A DNA stretch of 64,000 bases from Rhodomyrtus psidioides (Eukaryota > Streptophyta > Magnoliopsida > Myrtales > Myrtaceae): positions 1,178,001 through 1,242,000 of the forward strand of contig JAILYB010000007.1 in assembly GCA_021437785.1 (NCBI GenBank). The letters run 5' to 3'. How positions within the stretch are numbered: the stretch's first letter is position 1; every line of letters starts with the position of its first letter. The position numbers and the translations under genes were made by a program. Of this stretch, positions 1 through 9,404 are shown piece after piece. The notes under the pieces are model-generated. The model saw only the letters and a list, made by a program, of their open reading frames with translations, did not search any database and was not told the origin of the DNA.

Positions 1-899
1 GAGTCTATGAGTTGTTAAGGTCCGTGATGACCTAGAGTAAGATTAAGATTGTGAGATGTACGGTTAAGGAAAATAAGTAATTAGAGAGTCATGGAAGTGT
101 AGTAAGGCCACGTAGTTTATTGAGTTAATGACCATAAGGGGCTTACGTTCGTTAAGAAAGAACTTTTGTAGAAGTCCTTTTCAGTAGCTACAGTATTAAC
201 CTAGTTAGTAGGTGGTTGTAGCAGAATTCGAGGCATTATTTTGGTAGTTTGGTATTAAGGCTGTCATAGCCAAGTGCGTGGCAAAGTGGTCAACGTGTCG
301 ACGAATCAAGGAATAGTATTATTGTAAGCCTAGAAGATTTCTACAGCCGCTTGAGATTCCAAGGGGGAAATGCGAGCTTTTGATGTTGGACGTTGCGGTG
401 GGATAGTCAGGAAGTTAGAGAGACAACAGCTCGATTTGGGTCTTGATATCATTTGTCGGACTTGATTTATTTTATAGTTGTAAGGAATACCTTCATTTTG
501 AATAGAGATTCTATTCTGTATTTTTTTTTTGGCACATAGTGCGTTGACTGGAGTGTCAATGGCGACCAACTCGGATCATGGTTCCAAATTCATTACCACA
601 TTTTGGAAAATAGGGTCTGCAATTTGCATTGGAAAAGAAACTGCAGTCTTGTACGACCTGCCATCAGCAGACAAGTGGCTAGTTTGAAAGGATGATTTGG
701 ACACTACGTGATATGTGAAAGACTATGATTGTTTTAGTGGTAAAAATAGGAACGACTTCTACCCATTTTGGATAAGAGATTGTTGATCGATACATAGGGA
801 TGGATGATTTCTGTGGTTGATTGTGGATATAGTATGACGATCGACAGATGGAATGAATAGTAAGTTTAGATGATGACAAATTCGGGATAAATCCTTGGA

Positions 900-1139
900 G
901 TTAGATGATTAACTTGTTTAAATGAATTGTGAATATGGATTTTGTGATAGATTTGTAATCGAGAATCGTAAGCTTGAATTTGACTTGGGTTTGATAGTCG
1001 CTTTATGGTTTTGGTGCACTGAGAGGAGATAAGGATTGATTAAAAGTGAGCGTAGTAGAAATTTATGGGAAATGAAACGATAGTTCAGTATGGCCTATCA
1101 CTCGTAAATGGAGGGCCTGTCTAAAGGCCAATTCAGATT
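900..1139 (+). pseudogene. Decayed Ty3/gypsy integrase core
   Basis: This stretch continues upstream from the readable integrase end at 1140 but is broken by many stop codons. Recognisable fragments are MDFVI near 936 and, just before 1140, remnants of the conserved S-T-A-Y-H-P-Q-T-D-G-Q-S-E block. In that block several codons differ from the expected ones by C-to-T or G-to-A, giving stops (for example CAA to TAA). A one-base shift joins it to the open frame. This is the pattern expected from deamination of methylated DNA in a silenced retrotransposon. The sequence from 1 to 899 has the same look and is probably more decayed pol, but I could not align it to a domain. Confidence 0.6.
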
Positions 1140-1868
1140 TTGGAGTACATGTTGGGGGCATGCGTTCTGGATTTCAAAGGTAGTTGGGAAGAACAGTTGC
1201 ATCTGGTAGAGTTTGCCTATAATAACAGTTACCAGCAAAGCATCAAGAGGGCACCTTTCGAAGCTTTGTATGGAAGAGCTTGTAGAACGCCAGTCTGCTG
1301 GGAAGAAGTTGGTGAAAGGAAGATCACTGGACCCGAATTGGTGGAACAGTCAATGGAAGCAATTAAAGTAATTAGAGGCAGATTGAAGACGGCACAGAGT
1401 CGCCAAAAGAGTTACGCCGATAGAAGACGCAGACCATTGGAGTTTCAGGTAGGCGATCATGTCTTTCTAAAGATATCGCCTATGAGGGGGATATCTCGAT
1501 TTGGCAAGAAAGTAAAGCTGAGCCCAAGATACGTTGGACCAGTCGAAATCTTGGAACGGATTGGAAATCTAGCTTATCGTCTTGCGTTACCACCGAGACT
1601 TGCTCAAGTGCATAACGTCTTCCACGTGTCGATGTTGAGAAAGTACGAACCTGACCCCGCTCATGTATTGAGTTATGAAGAGATTGATCTGGATGAGCGA
1701 GCATCATACGTGGAGCGACCAGTCAGAATTGTGGAAAGGAAAGAGCATGTACTCCGGACCAAGACGATTCCGTTGGTCAAGGTGATTTGGCAACATCATG
1801 GTACCGGAGGAGTTACATGGGAAAATGAGGAAACCATGAAGAGTAGTTACCCTTATCTTTTTGAGTAA
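1140..1868 (+). pseudogene. Ty3/gypsy (Tekay/Del-type chromovirus) pol C-terminus: integrase end plus chromodomain
   Basis: About 240 open codons encode the end of a chromoviral polyprotein. The first 30 residues are the end of the integrase core (LVEFAYNNSYQ, then ALYGRACRTP). The middle carries the GPY/F-like integrase C-terminal module (VGDHVFLKISP, LSPRYVGPVEILERIG, VHNVFHVSMLRKY). The last about 50 residues form a chromodomain (RKEHVLRT, PLVKVIWQHH, VTWENEETMKSSYP), which in this lineage guides integration into heterochromatin. The frame has no credible ATG at its start, because it is only the surviving part of a longer broken pol. A stop is followed within about 50 bp by a polypurine tract and the 3' LTR, the expected order. 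Chromodomain style and LTR length suggest Tekay/Del; lineage assignment is inference. Confidence 0.88.
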
Positions 1869-1903
1869 TTATAACTGTGTTGTAATTTCGAGGACGAAAT
1901 TTC

Positions 1904-1919
1904 CTAAGGGGGGGAGAGT
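1904..1919 (+). other. Polypurine tract of the Tekay-like element
   Basis: A purine run rich in G (AAGGGGGGGAGAG) lies immediately before the TG that opens the LTR. It is preceded by the GAGGACGAAATTT segment often seen just after pol in plant chromoviruses. This is the expected primer site for plus-strand DNA synthesis. Confidence 0.75.
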
Positions 1920-4309
1920 TGTGACATCCCCATTCTTTTAATTGTGGTCCCTTCCCCACTATCCATTGTCTCTCTCTTTTTTCCCATTCTCCCCCCACCA
2001 CGTTCTCTTGCTTCCCCTTATTCCCGTTGTCCCCTCCCCTTTCTGCCAACTCTCTCTCTCTCTCTCCCTCTTTTCACGTTCTCATGCTCCCTCTCTCTTT
2101 TCTATGGAACTAACAGAATCCCCTCCTCACGCCTTCCTCCTTCTTCATATCTGCTCCTCCTCCCATCTCCCGTCTTGTGCGCCATCACCACCATCTCCAG
2201 TTGCAACCTCGCCAACTCCCATTCGTCTTCCAGATCGTCGAGCAGCCACCGTTCGTCGCCGAACGGCCGAAAAACAGCCGCGAGAATCCCCGGACCCCGA
2301 CTGCCCTATTTTTGCCACCCCTGGTCCGCGAACTCCCAGCCTTCCATCGGCCATTTCCGGCGATGTCGCCGCCAACCACCACCTCGGCAACTTCCCTTAG
2401 TCTCTTCACGATTTCCCCGACGCCACCCCCGTCGGCCGTTGTCCACCGAGCCGCCGTGAATAGACCCCGATCTCGCGGTGCTCTATTTTTCACCGAGTGA
2501 GATCCGCCGGCTCTCACCGTCGTTTTGTCGTCTTCCGTCGCTCACCACCGCCGCCGACGACTTCCTAGAACCCCTCACGAGTTCCCCTAAGCTCGTGGTC
2601 GCCGGTCGCCGCACGTGGAGCCCGAAATCAACCCCGAACGGCCTCCCCTATTTTCTGTGCGCGAGTCCTCTATTTTCGCCGGTTCTGTTTGCTGCTGTAC
2701 GCTGCTGTCCCGTCGCTTTTGGCCGCCTTCCGCCGCCTTCCTCCGGCCCCAACCGATCCCCTTCGACCCCTAGGTGAGTCCCCGAGCATTGGCCGGCCTC
2801 GCCTCAGCCCGTGGGGCCCAAAACCGCCTCAAAACAGCCTCGTTCCCCTATTTTAACGATGCTGTCCATTTTCTGTTTTAGGTCACCGGAGTTCGCCGGA
2901 GCTCCGCCGTTGCCGCCGCCGCCTCACCGGACCTCCGTCACATACCCTAGTTGGTGCCGGGTCGTGACGCCTCTCGAGAAACCTTAGAACCGATGTTTAA
3001 TTGTGTTTTATCGCCAAGAACCGTCGCTCGTTGCCGCCACCGTGACATTGTTGATTTTGAATCGACCGGAGCTTAAATCAATCGTGAGTTGACCCTAAAC
3101 CTTGGTTAGGGCGCTAATTGCGCCTAGGGTTAGTTGGGTTAGCAATTTTGGTAATAACATAAAGTGATTACGGTTGGTTTAGTTAGAAACCCCGGTTTAG
3201 GTTAAATGACCGTAATCGACTAAGTTAGCATGATTAATTATATTATCTGTGGTTAATTGTGATTAGTTGAAATTGATTGATTTATCGTGAGAGAACGATA
3301 GATTAAAGATGAGTGTTTGATCGGCAATTATGAATTAAATGGGCAAATAAATGATTATTGTTCGAATTGAGCTTTATATTGTTTAAATGAAATTAAATGC
3401 TCTTACTTGGTTCGATGATTTTCATCGGTGTGATTATCCCGTTGGAGGGCTGATGGTGTGACTGGAATTACTATTGAGTGTTAATCGCTACTTGGGGATT
3501 TATCGCCCTATTTATGATTGGATGCCTGAAATGTTCTTTGAATGAATTGACATGTATTTGGGAGTTATTCGTTCCGTGGTTGCAGTATCTAATTGATAGT
3601 CTACATATGCATATGACCGTGTGCAAAGTCAAGTAAATATGTTTTAGCATGAAAACGGCCGTGGGCTGAGTCTTTGAGCACGTTGTGTGAGCATCTGGCC
3701 TAAATCAAAGAGAATAAAATTGATTGATATGGCGGGTGCATTGTGTGGTCATATGACGGAACGATGATGGGTTTTTCCTGGTAAGTTCGTAGTGTACTAA
3801 TAGTACACCAGTACCAGTCATGTGGGACCATACGACTTACCAGAAGCACGACAGTCCTGCCTCGTGCCGGTTAGTACGGGCACAGGGCTGATCGGATGCC
3901 GGTCGCAGCTTGTGATGGACCGACGCCCCGTATAGGGATGCCTACTTGTCGTACCGTGCAACGGGTGCACTGGAATAATCGCTTGTAGTAGCCGCTGCCG
4001 AGAGGGAAAAGGAGCGTAGCCCGGTTCGTCCGGATGAGTATGGGATCGTACTATTTATGAGGGTGGAATCACGCCAGTCGCGTAGATCCTCTCATGGTGC
4101 CGTTGGCACGATCATCGTTAATAAATGGACTCGTGTGGTGTCCTGTGCATACTTGTGGATGCGATGCTTGTTTTGAGTGATTGACTTATTTCACTGCTGA
4201 GTCGAGTCAAGCATTGCATTATGTGTGGCTGCAGACTGGTAAGTATGCATGTGATTGATTAGTATATGGGGACTATACTTGGGTATTTTATGTGATCGTA
4301 TGAGTTTGT
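1920..4309 (+). mobile_element. 3' LTR of Tekay-like element, left part
   Basis: The LTR opens with TGTGACATCCCC directly after the polypurine tract. The first 600 bp are pyrimidine- and CpG-rich and contain several overlapping spurious ORFs on both strands. The rest is AT-richer with no coding signal. The segment stops matching an LTR at 4309, where unrelated sequence begins. Its last 249 bp (4061-4309) recur at 18435-18683, after which the LTR continues to a TGTGACA end at 19178. Without the interruption the LTR would be about 2.9 kb, in the long range typical of Tekay/Del elements. Confidence 0.8.
4061..4309 (+). repeat. 249-bp direct repeat, left copy
   Basis: This segment of the Tekay-like LTR is repeated at 18435-18683 with only one visible dinucleotide difference (CA versus TT in GGCTG..GACTGG near 4229). 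The two copies flank the whole inner insertion. At about 249 bp it is far too long to be an LTR-element target-site duplication. Confidence 0.9.
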
Positions 4310-4647
4310 CATTATTAAAACCCTTGTAAAAGTTCTTGTCATTATTAATTACGAGCAAGCATAAGATTGAAAGGGGTCTATGCTTTCTTTTTTATTCCTT
4401 TTGACTCGGTCTTTTCATTTGCAGGTGAAGAACAAGTAGCATAAAGAAATCTTTTCTTGGATAAGTCTGAGGTTATTCTTTCATCTGACCATGAGTGAGT
4501 TAGAAAATCAGAACACATCTACTCGACTTATTATGGATCGGCTCATCCAAGTCTAAGATGTCCGGATGCTCGAAGAAATGGATCATATAAAAGCTAAAAC
4601 AAACACAGGGGCTTTCATTCATTCTTGCCCAAACCAGATCATACAAT
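4310..4647 (+). other. Left edge of inner element: UTR-like sequence with possible gag remnant
   Basis: Sequence here does not match the Tekay-like LTR. At 4491-4556 a short frame opens with MSELENQNTSTRLIMDR and stops after 21 residues. Its composition and position, after a non-coding leader, resemble the start of a retrotransposon Gag. No further Gag or pol reading frame follows; the next gene begins from the opposite strand. Calling it a gag remnant is inference from its look and place only. Confidence 0.3.
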
Positions 4648-5379
4648 TCATTGGGGTAGAAAAGTAAAGCAGAAGTGAGCCCTAATCAACGACACAAAGG
4701 AGCCCAGCTGGCCTTCCAGGTTATGGATGCTTTGTTTATACGCACCACTCCGCGTATCATGGTCCGCAAGCCTGAGGTGGAGGCGTTTGCGTTCATCATT
4801 GACTGCAACAACCTGAGTCTCGTGATCTTCGGCGACTGCTTCCAAGTCCCGAACAAGTCCATTCTCACGAGTTATATCCTCGTTTATGCCGTTGAGCCTT
4901 TCTTCCAGCCACTCGCTCCGATTCCTTAGCAGGGCATTACGTCGATCGCGCTCATAGGTAGCCAGAGATAGAGCTAAGTCCTCCACCAGATTCCTCCTCT
5001 CGCGCAGCAATGTCGAAACCCGCTCTTTGGCGAACTCAACAGCCTTTTTGTGACTATCGGCCAGGTAGTCAGCCAACGCTAGGCGGTCGGACTGATCCTC
5101 ATAACGGGCTCGCAAGACACGAGCCACGGTAACTCCCCGATGAGCAGCGCGGTAGACCTCCAAGGAGTTCGTAAAGAGCGTTGGAAAAATATTGTATTCC
5201 CTCCCCAACGCGGTACCCTCGAGGGAGGTGATGTCCAGGTCCCCGAACATGACTCTGATCTCATCCTCGGTTTCGGGATGATCGGCTATGTGAGCGTAGC
5301 CTCGACCCAAGAGGTTATAGAACTCTTTCCATCGAGTCAAAGCTTCGGCTGAGAAAGTGTGAACTTGGGAAGAAGCCAT
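4648..5379 (-). CDS. Coiled-coil protein of unknown function, module copy 1
   Basis: A single intronless frame encodes 243 residues starting MASSQVHTFSAEALTRW. I do not recognise a named domain. Residues about 15-75 hold a compact conserved block (FYNLLGRGY, then NIFPTLF). From about residue 110 the sequence is rich in E, R, K and L with heptad-like spacing (RERRNLVEDLALSLATYERD, WLEERLNGINEDI), predicting long helices and coiled coil. It ends with an aromatic, hydrophobic tail. A paralogue of exactly the same length lies at 7961-8692, collinear throughout, so both are under a shared length constraint. It is divergent from the homeodomain-GARP gene at 6014. A TATA-like TATAAAA lies 87 bp upstream on the minus strand. 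Antisense extra ORFs are known in some plant Tat-type retrotransposons; whether this belongs to them is untested. Confidence 0.7.
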   Translation of the reverse strand: MASSQVHTFSAEALTRWKEFYNLLGRGYAHIADHPETEDEIRVMFGDLDITSLEGTALGREYNIFPTLFTNSLEVYRAAHRGVTVARVLRARYEDQSDRLALADYLADSHKKAVEFAKERVSTLLRERRNLVEDLALSLATYERDRRNALLRNRSEWLEERLNGINEDITRENGLVRDLEAVAEDHETQVVAVNDERKRLHLRLADHDTRSGAYKQSIHNLEGQLGSFVSLIRAHFCFTFLPQ

Positions 5380-5465
5380 TTTCGACGGAGATGTGTGTAG
5401 TGGAGCGATTAGAGGATGGAAGCAAATTATATGAGAGCGTTAATCTCCCAAACACCAACTCCGCA

Positions 5466-5472
5466 TTTTATA
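5466..5472 (-). promoter_or_regulatory. Candidate TATA box for coiled-coil gene copy 1
   Basis: Read on the minus strand this is TATAAAA, 87 bp before the ATG at 5379. A related TATA-like site sits at the corresponding place before the second copy, inside sequence that is visibly homologous between the two modules. Confidence 0.5.
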
Positions 5473-5632
5473 GCGTCTCGAGAGTGGAGAAAAGTTGCAG
5501 CAATAATGCTTGTGGAGCCGGGTTAATTAATGTAAAGCGAGGGCTGCTCCTCCCGTGAATCATCAGACATGTCCTGATCCGCAATTTCAGGCCTGACAAA
5601 TTCGGTCTCGCCATTATTAAAGCTGGGAGGGA

Positions 5633-5885
5633 GGCGAGCGCAACTATCGAAGAAGCCGCGAAAGGATTGTGTTGTTCCATCACGCATGAAGCTGGGCGGC
5701 GAGTGAACAGCTCTGCCACTTAAAAAGAGAAGACAGTGCTGAACAGGCATGACTATTGAGGAAAAGTGAAAGGCGAGCGCAACTATCGAAGAAGCCGCGA
5801 AAGGATTGTGTTGTTCCATCACGCATGAAGCTGGGCGGCGAGTGAACAGCTCTGCCACTTAAAAAGAGAAGACAGTGCTGAACAG
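5633..5885. repeat. Two identical 114-bp direct repeats in the divergent promoter
   Basis: The segment 5633-5746 is repeated without visible change at 5772-5885, separated by 25 bp that resemble the sequence following the second copy, so the real period is about 139 bp. The repeats lie between the divergent ATGs at 5379 and 6014. Perfect identity implies a recent duplication. Open frames across this stretch are by-products of the repeat. Confidence 0.92.
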
Positions 5886-6013
5886 ACCTAGCTTTCGAGG
5901 AAAAGGAGGCAACAAATCGAAAGAGCGAGTATACAAAAGAGAACAGAGAACCCCGAGTGACGAGTTCGTTGAAAGACCTCAAATTCTCTAGAATCAGATT
6001 CGACATCGAAGCC

Positions 6014-7381
6014 ATGGAACTCAACATCGCCGGTGACGAACATCAAGATCGCAGTGGTGACGACGGCAGTGGCCACGACGCTCAACCCCGGAAAAGAAAA
6101 AGTCGCCAGCGCTACGCTCGGAAAGAAATCCAGGAGCTTGAAGCTTTCTTCGATGAATGCCCTTGCCCAAACGAGGAACAAAAGATTGAATTGGGCCAGA
6201 AGCTGGGAATGAATCCTATGAGAATCCATTTTTGGTTTCAGAATAGACGTTTCAGACTAGGTGTCCAACACAGGCGTAAGGAGATCACGGCCCTAAAAGA
6301 GCAGAACCAAAACCTTCAAATGGAAAACATGTGGTATGAGAAAATTCTCAGTACTATTACCTGCCCTGACTGCGGTGGCCCTACCACCCTCAGTAAATTG
6401 TTCCCCAGTAAGCCTTCTACGAAGATGGAAGGTGCTCATTTATCCCCCTGCTCCCTTGAGCCATCTCCGGTACAATCAGATCCTGCTAATGGCGCGCATG
6501 AGCAGATCGATCCTACAGAAATTATACCGGTGTCTTCGGAGGAAGAAGATACGTGTCGTCATGATCGGAGTCACCTCATCGAAGCCCATGAATCTCCTCC
6601 ACAACAGCTTCCGGTAAGATCAGATACGGTTCAAGAGGAGTTAGAGGTTAGTCGGCAGGCTATCTACGCCACTCTGGACGACGAGAAGAAGAAATTCACT
6701 TGGCCCCCGGAGCTTCATCTCAAGTTTTTGGATGCAGTTCGACAGATAGGACTCGACTTCATAGGTCCGACAAGCATACTTAGGGTCATGAACGTACCGG
6801 GACTTACCAAGCAATTAGTCGCGAATCACCTTGGTTGCTACAGAAGGGCGTTAGGACAACGTTATGCAGAACTGAATCCGAGCAATAGACTCGGCTGCGA
6901 ACCCAGCACCCTTATGACAAATGAGGCCCGGTCGAATCTGGACGACTATTGGGGATTTGATCAGGATATCCTCGCGAGTCATTTCAATATTCCTCAAGAA
7001 CACGCATCACAAGTGCAACGAGTAAGCACTCCTCCGTCCGAGCAGCAGCTAGTCAGTGTTCATCCTGTCGCAGATCAGCCCACCACGCTCAGTGCTCAAG
7101 GGTTTGCCCAATCAGAGCATATGGCTTCAGATGATCTAATGGGAGAAAGCTTGGAGCACTCTTATTTCCCTAATCCCCAAGTGGGAGATGCTTGTGGTAG
7201 TCAATCGATCAAATCTCCTCTTATAATCCCAGACAAAGATGGAGGTTCCAGTTCGAAGAACCCGTCGGGCGATGCTGCTCAACCTACACATCAATCGTTC
7301 GAGGGGTCGGGTGATTTCTTCGATGAAGGACTTGATACCTGGTTCGATCAGTTGGAAGCTATTAAAGGTTGGCAACCATGA
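6014..7381 (+). CDS. Homeodomain-GARP fusion protein (transcription-factor-like), module copy 1
   Basis: An intronless frame of 455 residues begins at the first ATG in frame, in a GCCATGG context. Residues about 26-86 form a homeodomain of HD-Zip IV style (EIQELEAFFDECPCPNEEQ and helix-3 core WFQNRR at 74-79). A short helical zipper-like segment and a CPDCGGP motif follow, as in HD-Zip IV proteins after the homeodomain. No START domain follows. Instead residues about 223-282 form a GARP (B-type ARR/GLK) Myb-like domain: FTWPPELHLKFLDAV, ILRVMNVPGLTKQLV, NHLGCYRR. The tail is rich in S, P, Q and D and ends in an acidic-aromatic motif (GDFFDEGLDTWFDQLE), a plausible activation region. The two-domain arrangement is not one I know from plant transcription factors. 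Its place inside an LTR element and lack of introns suggest retrotransposon cargo. DNA binding is inferred from domains. Confidence 0.85.
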   Translation: MELNIAGDEHQDRSGDDGSGHDAQPRKRKSRQRYARKEIQELEAFFDECPCPNEEQKIELGQKLGMNPMRIHFWFQNRRFRLGVQHRRKEITALKEQNQNLQMENMWYEKILSTITCPDCGGPTTLSKLFPSKPSTKMEGAHLSPCSLEPSPVQSDPANGAHEQIDPTEIIPVSSEEEDTCRHDRSHLIEAHESPPQQLPVRSDTVQEELEVSRQAIYATLDDEKKKFTWPPELHLKFLDAVRQIGLDFIGPTSILRVMNVPGLTKQLVANHLGCYRRALGQRYAELNPSNRLGCEPSTLMTNEARSNLDDYWGFDQDILASHFNIPQEHASQVQRVSTPPSEQQLVSVHPVADQPTTLSAQGFAQSEHMASDDLMGESLEHSYFPNPQVGDACGSQSIKSPLIIPDKDGGSSSKNPSGDAAQPTHQSFEGSGDFFDEGLDTWFDQLEAIKGWQP

Positions 7382-7960
7382 TCTGCACTTGGTAATAGCA
7401 CACCTAAGCTGAGGCCAGACTGGTTAGTCATTGGACATGCCCCAAGAAAGAAGGGGATGTACGCGAGAAGGATGTATCTCCTATTGTAAAGTTCTCATCG
7501 GTGCATGCGTTTGTTTCTTCAATAGCTAGAGTTGATTCTGCATAATGTTTTTCGCAAACGTCATCTCGTGTGTATACGGTAATTCCTTGTTATTAAGTTC
7601 AAGGTAAAATCAGCCCCGACGCGTGAAGGCAGAATTGATAGCATGAGTTACTAGCAGAATGTGATCGAGCTCGAAAGTGAAAGATTACTAGCGGCCCCAA
7701 ACGCAATGACCGCAAAATCAGGGGCAATCTTTAAGTTTCGAGCAACTACAAATCTATTTCTCACGAGGCATTCAGGTCAATCAAATATAAAGCGTCGGGC
7801 TGTGAGAATGATGCGTAGTCAATCTGTTGACACAGGCGAAAAAGGAGTCGCGTAGATCCGAAAGCAAAAACCTTTCTTGGCTAGTCAACAATGCAGAATG
7901 AAAGAGCATATATAAACAAACTCGCATTTATTTCATTCAGCAGGAAAGTTTACAAGTGGA
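7382..7960. other. Spacer between the two duplicated modules
   Basis: No gene is seen. The first about 130 bp resemble the sequence just after the second homeodomain-GARP gene (a shared GTTGTAAAGTTC-like block near 7490 and 11570), which shows that the duplication includes 3' flank. A TATATAA-like site lies near 7908 on the plus strand. Confidence 0.5.
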
Positions 7961-8692
7961 TCACTGAGGGGGAGCAGTAAACCCAAAATGAGTTCTGACA
8001 AGCATCACAAAAAAGCTTAACTGACTCTCCATGCTATCCATGCCTTGCTTACAACCCACACTCCGGGAATCGAGGTCTACAAGCTTGAAGAAAAGGAGAC
8101 GACATTTCTCCTTAAGTTCGTTCACCTTGGTGTCATAGTACTCGAACTCAAGCTCTAAGTCATGAGCCAGCACCCTCCCGCGAGCTATATCCATGCTCAG
8201 GTCTTCAAGCCTTTCCTCCAACCAGGCACACTGGAACCTCAGCACGAAGTTGTGCTGGTCTTGCTCAAAGGCGGTGTCAAAAAGAGCCAGACGCTCCACC
8301 AAGTTGTCCCTCTCACGGACCAGCATCGAAACCTGGGCGTGGGCGTATTCAACAGCCCTTTTATGGTTATCGGCCGTCAGCATGGCCAACATCAGGGACT
8401 CAGTTCGGTCCTGATAACGGGCTCGCACGATACCAGCCAAAGTGACCTCCCGGCTAGCAACTTCGTAAGCCTGCATGAAATTGTTAAAGAGAGTTGGGAA
8501 GATCACAAACTCCCTTTGCAGTTTCGTACCTTCAATACACGCAGTATCCAGGGCCGGAATCAGAGTACGAACTTCAACCTCAGCTTCAGGATGATTGTTT
8601 ATGTAGCCATAACCCCTACCCAAGAGGTGGTAAAATCTCTCCCATTGGGTCGAAGCTTCAGGTAAGGCAACAGGCATAGAGGAGGAATCCAT
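7961..8692 (-). CDS. Coiled-coil protein of unknown function, module copy 2
   Basis: This is a 243-residue intronless frame starting MDSSSMPVALPEASTQW. It aligns end to end with the protein at 4648-5379: shared landmarks are FYxLLGRGY near residue 21, the H-P-E block, the FPTLF box, RARYxDR, the VRERxNLVExLAL box, AWLEERL, and the final APPQ/LPQ. Roughly half the residues agree by eye. The second half is predicted helical and coiled-coil. Differences are scattered substitutions without frame breaks, which argues that both copies evolved under selection for protein. The gene is divergent from the homeodomain-GARP-GARP gene at 9405. Function is unknown. A partner or accessory role for the neighbouring DNA-binding protein is a guess from conserved linkage only. 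Confidence 0.7.
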   Translation of the reverse strand: MDSSSMPVALPEASTQWERFYHLLGRGYGYINNHPEAEVEVRTLIPALDTACIEGTKLQREFVIFPTLFNNFMQAYEVASREVTLAGIVRARYQDRTESLMLAMLTADNHKRAVEYAHAQVSMLVRERDNLVERLALFDTAFEQDQHNFVLRFQCAWLEERLEDLSMDIARGRVLAHDLELEFEYYDTKVNELKEKCRLLFFKLVDLDSRSVGCKQGMDSMESQLSFFVMLVRTHFGFTAPPQ

Positions 8693-8795
8693 ATGCGATG
8701 GAATGATGGAGAAGAGAGTGAGAATGTGAAGAGTGTTTGAGAGGCTGAGTCTGATAAGGCTAAAGTGTTAATCTTCTTGACATCAATCTATCACC

Positions 8796-8803
8796 TTATA
8801 AAT
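8796..8803 (-). promoter_or_regulatory. Candidate TATA box for coiled-coil gene copy 2
   Basis: On the minus strand this reads TTTATAAG, about 104 bp before the ATG at 8692. It sits at the homologous place to the TATAAAA upstream of copy 1, with a CTCGAG-like neighbour in both. Confidence 0.45.
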
Positions 8804-9054
8804 GCTCGAGTAAATAGGGAGAAGTGGTAATAATATTTTATGTGCAGTAGAGCCAAGCGGGTTTCGTTAATGCATCCCCGATGAGTCACGAATCCACCAC
8901 CGTCCTGTGATCTCGGGTTTTACGAAACATAATGGCGCCGAAAGGTGGGCAGGCTTGTTACTCTAGAGACTGGGCCAGGGGGACAAGCGTAGTGCTCGAT
9001 AAAGCGAAATCAACGCAAGAGATCTTCAGGCTCCGTTCACGTAGAAAAGAGCAA

Positions 9055-9172
9055 AAAAGGACAAAGTGGGAATTACGAAGCCTTGAGAAAAACGCTCGTC
9101 AAGTAGCCATCACAAAAGGACGAAGTGGGAATCTCGAAACATTGAGAAGAGCGCTCGTCAGGTAGCCATCAC
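9055..9172. repeat. 59-bp tandem repeat, two copies, in the second divergent promoter
   Basis: The unit running from AAAAGGACAAAGTGGGAAT to GTAGCCATCAC (9055-9113) is followed directly by a diverged second copy (9114-9172). Its sequence is unrelated to the 114-bp repeat of the first promoter, so each module gained its own promoter duplication. Confidence 0.85.
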
Positions 9173-9404
9173 CTTTGATCGAAGAACGGTGATCCGACTC
9201 CTTTAACCTCTCAGAATTTGCAGAGAAAGTGAAGATCCAAGGAGGAACAAAGAAAGCTGAGTTAACGGAAAATCAAACAGTGATATCCCGGTCAAAATGT
9301 TCAAGGGATTCTGTCATTTACTGGAAGCGCCAGACTTGGAGGTCTCCGAGCTTGAGCTGCTGGAAGAGTTTGAAGATCTCAGGACCGAACCTGACACGAG
9401 GGCC

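Noticed and set aside
1942..2777. Several overlapping open frames of 80-170 codons on both strands
   Set aside because: They lie in a pyrimidine- and CpG-rich part of an LTR, have low-complexity S/P/R-rich products and match no family.
4061..4309. The 249-bp repeat as a target-site duplication
   Set aside because: Ty3/gypsy integration makes about 5-bp duplications; a 249-bp overlap must come from rearrangement, repair or recombination.
5957..6013. Upstream extension of the first HD-GARP frame by 19 codons
   Set aside because: The extension begins at a GTG codon. The first ATG is at 6014 and has the same context as the start in the second copy.
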